From the NCBI GenBank assembly GCA_025738555.1, contig JAOVFP010000016.1, forward strand, positions 2,232,001 through 2,296,000: 64,000 nucleotides of DNA, in the 5' to 3' direction. The notes beneath the pieces are model-generated. The model saw nothing but the letters and a program-made list of their open reading frames with translations. It did no database searches and was not told the DNA's origin. This stretch comes from Cyathus striatus. Lineage: Eukaryota; Basidiomycota; Agaricomycetes; Agaricales; Nidulariaceae. This document shows, one piece after another, positions 32,103 through 44,301 of the stretch (position 1 is the stretch's first letter; every line of letters begins with the position of its first letter). The position numbers were made by a program, and so were the translations under genes.

Positions 32103-35100
32103 ACATTGTGATGGTTGCACGCAACAGAATGCATACACAGATCTGCCCCTTCTGTGTATGATATGTGCCACCTTGCGTACCCCCCCAGCTGGTGAAGTCA
32201 TTGCGCAGAAACATGGCCAATATAGGCCTCATTGTTCAAGCCAATGTAAGATTCCTGTCAGTCTTATCCTATTTCTGTTTGACATTGGGCTAAATATATA
32301 AAACATTGTTACAGTAAATTCAAAGTCATGGAGGATGTACTAGCTCATAGCAACAATTTGTCCTGTAAGCATGCTCCAGCCTATGAGCTCGTTACTTGAC
32401 TTTTGTTTCATCACAAGTTCATCGAGTTGAGAGTATAGGTTAGACATGGCAGATGCAAGAAATAAATGAAGGTATGTTGCTTATTCTAAACTTGAAGAGC
32501 TTTATACTGAGCCACATCCTCCGCATTTCTGATAGATCACTGTTTATTGAATTGTTAGCAGATCCCTGGTAGCTACTACCACAGCATCAACATGTACTTG
32601 AATACCTGCAGATGACTTCCCCTGTGGAATTCTTGCATTTCAACATCTTGTCCTAAGTTTCTTATCCTTAGTTCCCTGCTTCAGACAGTGGTGGATGTCA
32701 AAAATATTGGTCTAAGTATGCATTGTATTGAAGGCACGCCACTTGATCCTTGTGACACTTTTCGGTGGCCATTGCATTGTGGCAAAGTATTCTCAACTGA
32801 GGGTTACAATAAACTAATCATTCAATACTTAGTTATGAATGCTATACAAGCTCCTGAAAACATTGGGCATGGGTTGCCATGTGAGTTTAAGTTTTCATAT
32901 TGTGGTAACTCAAAAAATATTCTTATTGAATTCTGTGTCTGTTGCAAGGACTTCTGTATTCCAGGCTCAAATTCTAATGTTCCATCCGGTGGTCTTGGTA
33001 CTGTGATGAAGGCAGAAGTGATGACTTCAATGGACTTCAACAGATTGGTGCAACAGTTGAGAGAGGCTATGTGTACTTTGGTACAAGGTGGTTTTTTTTA
33101 TTTAACAGAGTAGATAATGTAGAGAATGAATCAACTGATGTTTCCTGCCTACCAGGCTGAAGTGGCCGCTTCTGTGGAATCTTCATACTTCAGTACCATT
33201 CTTGATGCTGCTTCTTCAACCAATGTCTCACATACCTCATCGCAAAATTCTTTTATCTCGCTAACTGCTACTTCATCTTCAGAATTTCCACTACATCCCC
33301 TATCATGTTATTGAGCTCATGAAGATACACGTTACCTGGTTGCACTGAATACTGTTTTACTTAAAAGTGATGCAGTAGCTAATTCTTATGCCAATCTCAA
33401 AATTAACTGCCAACTCATACTCAAGGGGCTTTTTGATTATCCTATTGGTGCTATTGTTGAGTACCCAAAAGCTGCTTCAAAGCCTGGGGGAGCGGTTGGA
33501 CATCACTTTTTAATTGATCCATCAAATCTACTCCATCCACAGTTTAACATACAGTACTCGCTTGGGGATAGACATGGAGTGGTACCAAATGTCTTTTGTG
33601 GATTGCTTTTGACTGATGTGGAGCAAAAGAAAGTTAAGTGCAAAAAATCAACAACATTGTGTAAGTATTTTTTCACTACCACCATTTTAAAGTTTTATTT
33701 ACACTCTCAAATTAGGTAGAGGACTTAAAGTCTGTAACTTCTACTCAGAAAATGCGCATGTTTTAGCTACTTTCAAGATGCCATCACTGGAGGAAAAGGT
33801 TTTTAATAAAACACTCACCTTCTTTTGTGCAGTCCAAGAAATTGGGTGCTCATTTGATTCTCCTGATCTCTTTGACTACTTCAGTAATTCAGTTGGAGAT
33901 GGAATTGCTGATGATGACGATGGAAGTGGTACACCTTGTCCTAGGTCTCAATCCAGTGGACTTTGTTCAGGTAGTATGATACTTTCATATAGTAGATATG
34001 GCCAACCACATCTTCAGTATGTCATTTATTCATATATTATCTTTATTATAAATTAACAAGCATAACTAGATGCCAATTTTTGACTCGAGGTGACACAGCT
34101 CATCTTGTTCTCAGGAACCTAGAGGAATTTGATCTTGATTATCTGAAGGCACTTTTATCTGGAGATCATTTGCACATTCAATACCATGAAGAGAATGCAC
34201 TACACAAAGGCTATGGACCATTAACAGGTTGCACCTTTCAAGCTTCTCCATCTCAACAAATAGCTCAATGTCATTAAGTCATTTTATTCATTTTTTGTTT
34301 TTGTGGAAGAATTAACACTAGCCATACTTACTAGCATTCTGGCATTGTGATTCAACTGGAAAACTGTCTCGCAGGTCATTGCATATCCTGGGTGACTGTC
34401 CAGTCACATATTCTATTTATAAACCAAATGACTTGTTTTCATGCTCACAGATTGTAATTGTCTCGCATGGTATTCATTCACATGATTGACCACTCCCTGT
34501 CAAAACTCCGCCACCTATAAAAGTGATATTTGCTTCCATGCTTCATCAGCTTGGTTGGAAGCTTGCAGATGCAACACCTCGAAAACTTATGTTAGATTCT
34601 GGGTTTGTTTTGACTCTTAGAGAATATCTTGGGTGGACTTCTAGTCTTGATCCGCCATTGTCAGAACTTCATGCATCACTTGGAAATTCTGATCATGTCC
34701 AAAGACTGATAGGAAAACTTCAGAAGGAGTACTTTCCACATGGCACTGGCTTCTCAGGTATATCACCGTAAAAATAGTATTAATTTAACTAATCAATTAT
34801 TCAGGTGCAAAACACCTTGTTGCAATACATATGAACCTTCAAGATGATGAACAGTATGTGCATTGTGCTGAGTCACATGCCGTAGAACAAGGAAAGCTTT
34901 TTCTTCTTGTAATATGCATGTCAAAGGCAATGGCATTTTCATTATTCAAAGCAGACTTCATATCTATTGATACCTCATTCAAGTGTTTATATGGGCAATG
35001 GCAAGAGTTCGAGATGGAGACATGGGACCCAAATGGAAGAAAATGTATGTATACTCATCTTAATAGTATTCTGGCTAATTCTCTATACTTTTAGCTATCA

Positions 35101-36180
35101 TTGGTGCACAGGCATTCACAACATCACAGTCAGCACAAGCCCATTTTATTCTCTTAACTAGAATATTTGAAATTGCAATGGAGATCACTGGACTTCCAGT
35201 GCAGTTCTGGCACATTCATGGGAAGGGGTTTCTTGTCTGGACCGCTGATGCTCACAAAGGACAAGCATTAGGTAAGTTACAGTTTACAAACAGATAGAAA
35301 GTAGTATTGACTATTTTATTTCAATAGGTGTAGGCTTATTTTGTGAAAGTTTGTGCCACAACCTTACTGGGCACTGCAAAATAGAGCCATCTCGGATGCT
35401 AAGTGATTTGACACCTTATGATCACTTGCTCCAGTTCTATTGACTCTGTACTGTTCATTTCAAGCGTAACATTAATGATCTATGAAGTCATGTTTCATCA
35501 CCTGGTGTGATCGAAGCAATGCTTAGTCTTGCCTCAACACATGCCCTTAATCTTGATGCCATTTATGATATCATTAATAGTGGTGGACAAAAAGCTCAAG
35601 GTATGTTCTAAGCATTCCATATGTTATGCTATGCATTATCAAGAAGTACTCACATATTTATTTTACAGCTTGGCTTAAGGACAAGAAAAATGCGAAATTT
35701 GTTATTCTGGCAATTCACCAACCTGCTAGTCACATACCTCTACATATCTGGAGGGCTTCACAATCAACAACCAATGGGAATGAGCAATCACACTGTGATA
35801 TTAACCATGATGGAATAAATCTCACAATGCTTGGAGGTATCATGCGAGGCTTGCAATATGACTTCTGTGTTCACTCTAGTGTTGAATTGCACTTGGAACA
35901 GGGAATATACATGCATGACTGACTTTACACGGAGTTCTGACATTCAGAAAAATCTGTCTCACACCAGGTTCTTTCACAGCGCCGTGTGGCTAACCAGTCT
36001 CCAAAGAAGTTGAAAGGACCATTAAAAGATGCTATAATGGCCTCACTTTCTTCTCAAGTTCCAATAGCAAGCCCTGTATTCCAGGCATTGAGTTCAAGTA
36101 GGTATTTCACACTGATCAGTGATAATCTGAGCGATGTTGATTTAAATGATTAGAGCCCTGAAAATCAAGGAAGAAAAATC
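32103..36180 (+). pseudogene. MULE-like DDE transposase of transposon B
   Basis: Multi-exon gene. An N-terminal zinc-ribbon-like cluster (HCDGC..., LCMIC, HCSSQC at about 32,103-32,247) precedes a long central region with AHEDTRYLVALN and GGAVGHHFLIDP. The DDE core follows: Asp in FISIDTSFK (34,969-34,971), a middle block WTADAHKGQALG...LCTVHFKRN, and Glu in TTNGNEQSH (35,782-35,784). The D..TSFK, C..H and N.E signatures match the Mutator-like pattern. In-frame TGA codons lie at 33,312, 34,487, 35,441 (FY*LCTVHF) and 35,483 (INDL*SHV); at least the last two fit CGA(Arg). The downstream end near 36,100-36,180 is unclear. This copy is not translatable as it stands. Confidence 0.7.
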
Positions 36181-36519
36181 GACTAGCACCATATCCTTCA
36201 CCTCTGCAGAACAACATAATGTAGTGTTTTGAATTCATATAGCACTAGTATCTATGTTACGATCACTAGTAGTATTAAATACTTTGATGCCTGTTTAAGC
36301 CTGTGTAAATAGTGTACAGGCCAGCTCACAAGTCAGCAATAGATGCCCAATAGGTATACAAGCTGGTTCACATCTTTCCCAAAGTAGTCCATGGGAGCAT
36401 CAATATTCCTGAGAGATCCCATTGAGTTATAACAGGGGACTATGGACTCCCAAATTTGATGGAATTAGCCCAGCCTCATAACTGGGGGGGTTAGGTTCCT
36501 AAATTTCAACCTAACCATT

Positions 36520-37124
36520 TGTTACGATCCGAGCTGGTCTCGTGATGTCTTCTGGTCTTGTGATATAAAGTATCACGTGACTTGTTACTACACTCGTAAG
36601 TCGTATAACGAAGTCGAAGTCTAAACAGTAATAACGTGGAGTTATTCACTAATGGACTTGCGGCGATCTCACAACAACGTTTGAGATGCGATCTAAAGAA
36701 GTAGCAGTGTTCTGGGTCTGAGGTGTTCTCAAGGAGATAGAGGGGATTAGCCAGCTATATTGGAAGATAGCTAAACTAAGATCAAGCTGAGGAAGCTTGA
36801 TCGGAATACATGTGCTATTTATACAAAAGAAGCGTGGTCCGTGCGAGTAAAGAAGTGTAGCTATAAATAAGTCCATGACTTGTCATGACTCGACAGAGGT
36901 CTATAAATAGAATGCGCAGTAATGCGCAGCAGTATCAGTAAGCGAGTCCGAGGAAATAAGAGAAGTCCATGCTCGTAGTATGACAAACCAGAGGAGCAGG
37001 GTCGGGGATGATGAGTAAGTATGTAGTTATAAATAGAAAGGGATCAGTAAGCAGAAAGATATAAATAGAAGGGTCACGTGAAAAAGAGGTGCTCTGGCGG
37101 GGTTGAGATGGAAAAAGTGTAACA
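36520..37124 (-). repeat. 3' LTR of chromovirus 2
   Basis: 605 bp. The polypurine tract is read on the minus strand as AAAGGGGGTAA immediately upstream (37,125-37,135). It contains CACGTG palindromes and a GCGCAGTAATGCGCAG block similar to that in the chromovirus 1 LTR. Confidence 0.95.
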
Positions 37125-37141
37125 TTACCCCCTTTGTACAA

Positions 37142-38580
37142 TCAAACATCCTCGTTTGATGCATACCATCCTTCGTCGTTGTCGGGCATATTCCATTCTC
37201 CGGTTTCGGCGGCTTTGGCTTGTTCGTCTGCAGCTATCTGGTCCTCAAGTTCCGTGAGGACATTCCATGAGTTGACCTGATACTGCGGCCAGTTACCCCA
37301 GTTGTTGTTGTCGGGTGGTGGGGTGGAATCTGGGCCATAGTGGCAGTCCTTGGGGGCATGACTGGCGCAAGGCCATCCGCATGTCTGACAGACATATTTA
37401 CGGCATTGGAACGGGGAGTGGTGTGGGGCATGAAGGCAGCAGAAGGGGCAGATGTGGAGGCGGCATTGAAGACGGTCATGGTGTTTGCTGCGGCAGAGGG
37501 GCAGCGGCGGCGGGCGTTGCGGAGAGGAAGGTTTTCGATGATGAGGGCCTTCTGCATGTTTCGAGTGGTCTGAGATGTGGGTCTTCTGGTACATGGATGT
37601 GCCTGTCGATAGGCACGACGCCAGGTCTTCTCACGTTCCTGGCGACGAAAGGAACGAAAGAGTTCCAGGTCGTAGGCGGGGATGTGGTACCATTTGCCCG
37701 GGTTGCGTTGGCAGAGGGGTTTGACGGTGGGAGGGGTATTGGGAATGACGGGGGGCTCGGTGGCGGGGGGTGCAGAGTGACTTCGTAGAGGGGGGTGGTT
37801 TTCCTGATCATGACTGTCGTCCAGTGGGGCATGGTGTCCAGGAGTTCGTTGAAGAACTGGCGTAGTTGGTCGGGGTGAATTTGGCGGAGAGGGGGACGTG
37901 GGGGTAAGAAGCGGTGGAGGGGAGGAGGGGGGTAGATTGCTGTTGGAGGAGGCAGGTGGATATGCTGGAGGTGCTGTCGGGGTTCTGGGTTCGATGGTCG
38001 GGGGTACTGGTGCGTAGACATAGTGTTGGTGATTGTGGGCAAGGGTACGACCGTGATCAAGAGGGGTGATGCGGAGGGCTTTTATTCCTACGCAGCCGGG
38101 GGAACTTCGATGCTGGGTACCGCAGAATCCTTGGGGGAGGTCTATCAGCTGGGCGTAGTCGAATAGACGGAGTTGGATGAGTAAGTCAGCTATGTGTTCG
38201 AGGTTATATTTAGGGACAGACGGGTCTCGGGTTTTGCTGGTTACAATTTGGGCAAAACAATCCATGGCGAGGATAAACAACTGCACGAAGCAGTGGGAAA
38301 CTCCGGGCGGGGCGATGTACTGAAGGAAGGCGATCATTTGGAGGGGTGCGTTTCGGGCGCACCAGAGGGCTTTGGCGAGGTGAATTTCATGGGGGTGGCG
38401 GATACGTTGTGGAATGGTGGGGGCGGTTCCTGGCCAGTTGAGGTGGTGGAGGCCGGTGTGAAAGTTCTGGGCAGGGAGTTCATTGGTGGAGGTGGCGGGG
38501 ATTTCGATGCGAAGGTCGGTCGGGGGGGTGTTGGTCGAGTTGGGGGCGGTGGAAGTAACGGGGGCAGAATTAGAAGGCAT
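37142..38580 (-). pseudogene. Third ORF of chromovirus 2 (frameshifted)
   Basis: ATG at 38,580, 44 bp after the expected end of pol. The N-terminal 190 residues have an alpha-helical core (HEIHLAKALWCARNAPLQMIAF). A long Pro-rich linker follows, then a basic region (FRSFRRQEREKTWRRAYRQ). The Cys/His-rich end lies in another frame (37,594-37,142): CPFCCLHAPHH, CQTCGWPCASHAPKDC, then an acidic tail DNDEGWYASNEDV. A frameshift near 37,500-37,590 must join the two. The HAP[GHK] motifs recall CGGCSKHAPGH in the third ORF of chromovirus 1, which supports a shared component. No Env features. Function unknown. Confidence 0.6.
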
Positions 38581-38623
38581 GTCGGTGGTTGTATTGGTGA
38601 GTAGAAATCGGGTTTCTGGTTAG

Positions 38624-41600
38624 TTCAGGGTAGTTTAGCCTTCTTTTTATAAGTTTTCAGGAGGTCTTCGGCATTTTCCAGGGCGTCTTCATTTACCTAT
38701 TCATCGGCAGAAGAAGGGTATCCTTTCCATGAGATGAGAAAGATCGTCCCTTTCTTTTGCTTCTTGTGTGCTTTGATCGCTTCGATTTCCCATTCTTCTT
38801 GATCATCAATAAGATCTGGGGGTGGTTCCAGGTAATTGGGTCCGTGTTTGTCGTTTTCGATGTACGGCGTTAGGAGGGATCGGTGGAATACTGGGTGGAT
38901 TCGGCCCCAACGTTTTGGTAATTGCAATTTGTAGACGAGTTTTGATCGGACTTCCTTGATTGGGAAGGGTCCTTCTCTTCGAGGGGCGAATTTCTTGGTG
39001 GGGTAGGCTATTTTGAGATTGGTTGATTCTAGCCATACTTTTTGTCCTTCTTTGAGTGGTCGGAGATCTTTCTTGTTCCGAAGCATTACTTGTTGTCGTG
39101 CGAGTTCGTGGAGTGCTTGTGCTTCTTTCCTAAGTTGATTTAATGCTTTGAGTCGTTCTTGGACTTCTAGAATTTTCGATCGGGAGAAGACTTCTGGGAG
39201 TGCGACTGGATCGTATCCCATAATTAGATAGAAGGGGGAGTTTTTCGTGACGGAGTGGTATCGGGAATTAATGGCAAATTCGGTGGAAGAGAGGTATTTG
39301 TTCCAGTCATATTGTCTCATTGCGCAAATGCATCTGAGATAGACTTCGATTTCTTGGTTCATTCGTTCTGTTTGGCCATCGGTTTGGGGGTGATATGCTG
39401 TGCTTCCTTTCCATTTGACATCTAGGTGGCGTATCATTTCTTGAAAAGCTTCAGCGGTGATCTTGGGGTCTCTGTCGGATATGATGGAGTCAGGTAATCT
39501 GAATCTTCGGTAGACGGTGTCAAGTAAGAGTTGGGCTACTCCTAATGCGGTAAGTCCTTTCTTGTGACAGTGTTCGAATATTACCCCCTTTGTAGATCCA
39601 TGGTTGACCACGACAAATATAGAGTCGTATCCGTCGGAGGAGGGTAAATCGGTGATCCAATCACAGGAGATCTGTGAGAAAGGTCGGGTATCGGCTGGTG
39701 CGGGGATAGGCATTAGGGGTGGTTTTCCTTTTCTGTTGTATTTCGATTGTTGGCATATGGTGCATCCTTCAACGTAGTTCTTGATGAAGATGCCCATGCT
39801 AGGCCACCAATAGTGGTTCTTGATTGCTAATTCGGTGTTGTGTGGTCCTGGGTGTCCTGCGGCTACGGTATCGTGATATTTCCGTACTATTTCTTGTTGG
39901 AGTTTTAGATCTGGTGGTACGTAACATCGGCCTCGGTAATAAAGAAGGCCGTTGTCTTCTTGCCAGTCTTGGGCGGCGTTCTTTATGAGGGATAGTTGTC
40001 CTGGTTGTTTCATAGCCGAGATGGCATCTTGTGCGTGGTGATCGGTTTCAAGTGCGTTTTGGAGTTTATCGTGGAGTTCGGTGTCGATGAGATTAACCAG
40101 GATATCTTCAGTCAAGGGAAATAGGCGTGCTGGTAACATCGTAATCTGTTTATTGTCGTTATCTTCTTTCGGGATGTAATCGGGTCTTCGGGATAGAGCG
40201 TCGGCAGCAATGAGGTTCTTTCCGGGTTTGTGGTGGAGTTCAAAATGGAATTGGGATAAAAATAAGTACCATCGGGCTTGTCTTCTGGTAAGGTCTTATC
40301 CGAGGTTGCGGTGATCGGACCATATAATGATCTTATGGGGAGTTCCGATGAGGTGGTGTTTCCATTCTTTGAGTCCTCGAATGACTCCAAGGAGTTCTCG
40401 GTCGTAGATTTCGTAATTCCGTTCGGTTTCTGTAAAGGTGTGGGAGGAGAATCCACAGGGATGGATTCTTCCGTCGGGTCCTTTTTGATTGAGTACTGCT
40501 CCACATGCGTATTTCGAAGCGTCGGTTTCGAGTTCAAACGGTTGTTTGGGATCCGGGATTCTTAGAACTGGTTCGGATAAGAATCGTTCTTTGAGTATTT
40601 CGAAAGCGGTTTGACATTCCGGGGTCCATTCAAAGGGTTTGTCCTTCTTGGTTAGGGCGTTTAGGGGTACTGCGATTTTCCCAAATCCTTCTATGAATTT
40701 CCTGTAGAAGTTGGCGAATCCCATCAGTGATCGGACATCTTTGAGTTTAGCGGGGATTGGCCAGTCGCGGATTCCTGCTACTTTGATGGGGTCCATGGCA
40801 AGTTCGTCAGGTCGTACGATGAGTCCTAAAAAGTCTACTTCTGTTACTTCGAATCTGCATTTCTTTGGTTTGGCATAAAGATCGTGTTTTCGGAGTATGT
40901 CGAGGGCTCGTTTGGTGATTTGTTCGAGTTCTTTGATTGTTGTTCCTAGGAGTAGTACGTCATCGATGTACATGATTGCAAGTCCTTCTTCAATGAGATC
41001 TTTGAAGATGTCATTCATAAATCGTTGGAAGGTTGCCGGGGAGTTGCACATTCCGAAGAACATTACTTTTGGGATGAATGTCCCTCGGTTTGTTTTGAAG
41101 GCGGCTCAGTTTTCATGTCCGGGGTGAATTCTGATGTTGTTGTATGCTCCGTCGATGTCGAGTTTGGTGAAAACTTTCTTTCCTTGTAATCGTTGGATGA
41201 GATCTGGCATAAGGGGTAAAGGGTAGTTGTCTCGAATTGTGTATTCGTTGAGGGGTTGGTAATCTTGGCAGGGTCGTAGTGCTTCCTTGTCGTCTTTCTT
41301 TGGTACGAAGAAGAACGAGGAGGTGTACGGGGATTGTCCTTTCTTGATGAATTTCTTTTCTTCCATTTCTTTGAGCCAGGTGTCGAGGGCGATTTGCTGT
41401 TTTCCGTGGAGTGGGTATATTTTGCAGTCAAGTTGATCGGGGGTGTCCAGTTTGAGGTCTATCTTGTGATCATAGGGTCGGTGTGGGGGTAGTTTCGATA
41501 CTGGTCTTTTCTTGAATACATCTAGATAGTCATGATATTTCTTTGGGGTTAGTTCTTCAGCAGTTTTCTCGGGTTCAGTAGTAGTTCCATAAGATAATTG

Positions 41601-42854
41601 TTGTGAAATGGTTAGTTTCCTGATGAACGATTCTTCGGTTATATTTGGCGGTTCGTCGGGGGGTTCTGGTTCAGGTTCTTCATCTCGGAGGTAATTCACG
41701 AGAAGTTCATAGGCGTCCGTTTCGATAAGTTCAGCGAGTTCATCGTCGTCTTCTTCCGAGTCAGGTATTAGATCAGGTAAGTCGAAATCTTCTTGTTGGT
41801 AGATGTCCTGTATGATGGCGGCAATGCGGGTAAAGTCCATTTCTAAGGGGTTCTCGAATAGGTCGTATATGTTGGCTGGGCTTAGCGCGGGATTTTCTCC
41901 GTCATATTCGACGTAATCTCTAAAATTGAGTTTGCCCATTTCTTCGGTTAATTCATTGATGTTGTCGTTGTTGATGTTCATTTTTCTGAAACTGTTAGTG
42001 AGATCAGATGCAGGGGAGACTAACGTTGTTTCTGAATCTGTGGTATATTCTTCTGGATCGGAATTTGATTCTGTTTCGGTATCGGTTTCTTCTAGAATAT
42101 GCGGGCTGTCTCTGGGTAAGGGGTTAAAGTTAAAGATTCTTTTCTCGGGTATTTCTTCAATGGTCGGTTTCGAGTTGAATACAAACCGTACCGTTGCTCC
42201 TACCGGTTTGTAAGGTGGGTCATGCATGAGTAGTCTGTTTCCTGTGGTTTTTGCAAATCCGTTGCAAATCATTTTCCAATTTTGTCGTTTTCGGTGTTCT
42301 AGTTCTTCCATGTCGATAGTTTCTCCGTCTCGGATGAGTTCTACCACTTGTATGGTGAGAGCATCGGAGATTATTTCTTCTCGGTTATTCGCGTTGAATC
42401 TGATGGTATTCCTCCATTTGAGGACTCCGGTTTTCCAATTGATGTCGGGGTTCGTGTCCCTAAGCCAGGGATATCCTAGGATAATATCTTCTATTCCAAT
42501 GTTGAGGATTAGGAAAGTTACTCGGAACTTCCTTCCTCCTATTTCGATTTCTTGTCGGGTGATGTCGGTGATCATTCCTTGTTTATTGATGGATCCATCT
42601 ACATTTCGGGCTCTTCGGGGTTCTTTGAGTTTCTCGGTTTTGAGTCGTAGTTTTCGGACTAATCGCCAGTCCATAAACATTCCTCCGGCTCTGGAGTCAA
42701 TGAGTGCTTCGATCGGTTCTTCACATGTGTCAAGATGAGTTGCAATACGGATAGTATTCCTTAGAATGCTAGCTACTACAGGCTCATCTATGACAGCTCG
42801 TGAAATATTGAGGGGAGAGGTAGACGTTGACTCAGCTCTCTGCATCAAAAACCC
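38624..42854 (-). pseudogene. pol: Pol of chromovirus 2 (several lesions)
   Basis: Entered by -1 frameshift at 42,848-42,854. The protease motif reads DSRAGG instead of DSGAGG (GGA to AGA), probably inactivating. RT: KLDIDGAYN, then an in-frame TGA near 41,106 where Trp fits, then MYIDD. RNase H: ETDASKYACGAVL, DRELLGVI, WSDHRNL; a TAA with apparent small loss occurs near 40,296. Integrase: HHCC region (YHDTVAAGHPGPHN, CTIC) and D,D,E in CDWITDLP, ISDRDPK and NQEIEVYL. Chromodomain: EWEIEAIK, ISWKGYPSSADE, then TAG (38,697-38,699) at an expected Trp. The frame continues VNEDALENAEDLL to about 38,624. At homologous sites this protein has Arg where chromovirus 1 has TGA. Confidence 0.85.
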
Positions 42855-43861
42855 AATTCATTGGCGAGTTTGGCGACTTCATCTTGGTCTTCTTTGTCAA
42901 GGGATCTGTAGATGTCTCCAATTTCTTCGTAGGCAGCTCTTACAGAGAGATCGCGGCGATTTCCGGGGTTTCGGTTGTTTCCAGGATTGTTACGAGAGAA
43001 TCTTCCTTTCTTGAGTGGACAATCACGGGAGATGTGTTCTGCTTTCTTGCAATGGAAACATTTTCCTTCCTTCCTAAGTTTATCCATTTCTTGTGGGGAT
43101 AAAGGTTTATTGATGGCATCGAGGCGAGTATCCATCTGGTTAGATACGGAAGGGTGGTAGGGATCTGTGGTGTTTCCGAAGGTGGGTCTGGCTCCAAGAT
43201 ACTGGGTGAATGGAGCTGGTTTCCTAGCGAAGTTGATCGGGGAGATCTTTCGGGCATTTCCAGAAGCTTCTGTTTCTTTGAATCTGAGATAATTGCGATC
43301 AAATTTGATGGCGGCTTCTTTATACTTGTCGTAAGTGGATGGCACATCGGCCATGGTTTCCACTTTCTCTCTGAGAGGTCGGTTCAATCCTTTCTTGTAT
43401 TTGCGGATTTTCTCGGTTTCGGATTCTAGGTTTATCTTGGGCCAGAGGGTCTCAAATACCGCTGTATAATCCTCCACATTGCTATTTCCTTGAAAGAGCA
43501 GTTCAAGTTGTCGGTGTGCGATATCTGCTGAGTCTCCTTCTTGGAATGCTTTAGTTAGGTCTGTCTTAAAAGTTGCCCAAGTGGGAAAAGATCCGTTTGG
43601 GTGTTCGGTGTCTGTCTTCGTGAATGTGTCAAAAGCGGTGCTTTTCCATGCTCCGGCTGATCCTCCGTTCATATAGGAGAGGGCCAGGAGTATTTTCATC
43701 TTGTCTTCGGTAACTTTATTTCCTAAAATATAAAGTTCGACTTCTTGGATCCAACTCTGGAATAGGGATCTATCTCCAGAGAAGTGGAATGGGGTCTTGA
43801 ATTTGGCTTCCATCTTTCCGTTGGTAGTAGAGGCGGACATGGTTCTATTTCTTCGGCGCAT
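42845..43861 (-). CDS. gag: Gag of chromovirus 2
   Basis: 338 aa from the ATG at 43,861, or from MSAST at about 43,840. Capsid-type Gag domain (residues about 20-200): FHFSGDRSLFQSWIQEVELY, LSYMNGGSAGAWKS, YKKGLNRPLREKVE. One CCHC knuckle: CFHCKKAEHISRDC. It ends NELGF at TGA 42,845-42,847. As in chromovirus 1, the same frame stays open upstream through a Pro/Ser/Glu-rich leader (43,862 to about 44,280) without an ATG. Gag assembles the particle and binds RNA. No lesion was noticed in this frame. Confidence 0.85.
   Translation of the reverse strand: MRRRNRTMSASTTNGKMEAKFKTPFHFSGDRSLFQSWIQEVELYILGNKVTEDKMKILLALSYMNGGSAGAWKSTAFDTFTKTDTEHPNGSFPTWATFKTDLTKAFQEGDSADIAHRQLELLFQGNSNVEDYTAVFETLWPKINLESETEKIRKYKKGLNRPLREKVETMADVPSTYDKYKEAAIKFDRNYLRFKETEASGNARKISPINFARKPAPFTQYLGARPTFGNTTDPYHPSVSNQMDTRLDAINKPLSPQEMDKLRKEGKCFHCKKAEHISRDCPLKKGRFSRNNPGNNRNPGNRRDLSVRAAYEEIGDIYRSLDKEDQDEVAKLANELGF
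42848..42854 (-). promoter_or_regulatory. -1 frameshift heptamer GGGTTTT (chromovirus 2)
   Basis: On the minus strand the gag end reads ttG GGT TTT TGA. Slipping back one base opens the frame GGG TTT TTG ATG CAG, which continues into protease. It is identical in sequence and position (last codons of gag) to the site in chromovirus 1. Confidence 0.75.
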
Positions 43862-44287
43862 AAACGGCTGAACTCGTACGAGTTGATTTGCTAAGGTTGG
43901 CGCGCGTGGTGGTGCAAACGGGCTTCTGATGTCCTTGGGGGATTCTTGTGATACGTCTAATGGGTCGCTTCCTTCTAAATTGAATGGGGAAAATCCGGAT
44001 ACAGCACTTGGTGGTTCGTCTGCAAAAGTGGGTGATTCGAAGATAGGCGATGTAGAGCCTACTGGGGTTTCTGGGGGTGCTGTAGCTGGGCTGGTTGGTA
44101 ATTCGGTTACTAGTTGTCCTCTGTATGCTTGTTCTGGTAGTGGGCTTTCTGGTGTTTCGTAGTCTTGGAGCGGTCTCCGTTCTCTGTATTCTTCTGAATG
44201 GGATGAATCTGTTCCTGGGTCAGATTCGTGGTTCGACGTGTTGTTTGGTGGTGGGGCGAATTGATTAAGTAATCGTCGCCGGTTTAA

Positions 44288-44300
44288 TCAGCTTGATCTT
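44288..44300 (-). promoter_or_regulatory. Self-primer binding site of chromovirus 2
   Basis: On the minus strand AAGATCAAGCTGA, one base after the 5' LTR end, is the exact complement of TCAGCTTGATCTT inside that LTR (44,560-44,572). A TATAAATA lies about 26-33 bp upstream of it (44,598-44,605). Same layout as chromovirus 1 with unrelated sequence, hence compensatory conservation. Confidence 0.75.
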
Positions 44301-44301
44301 T

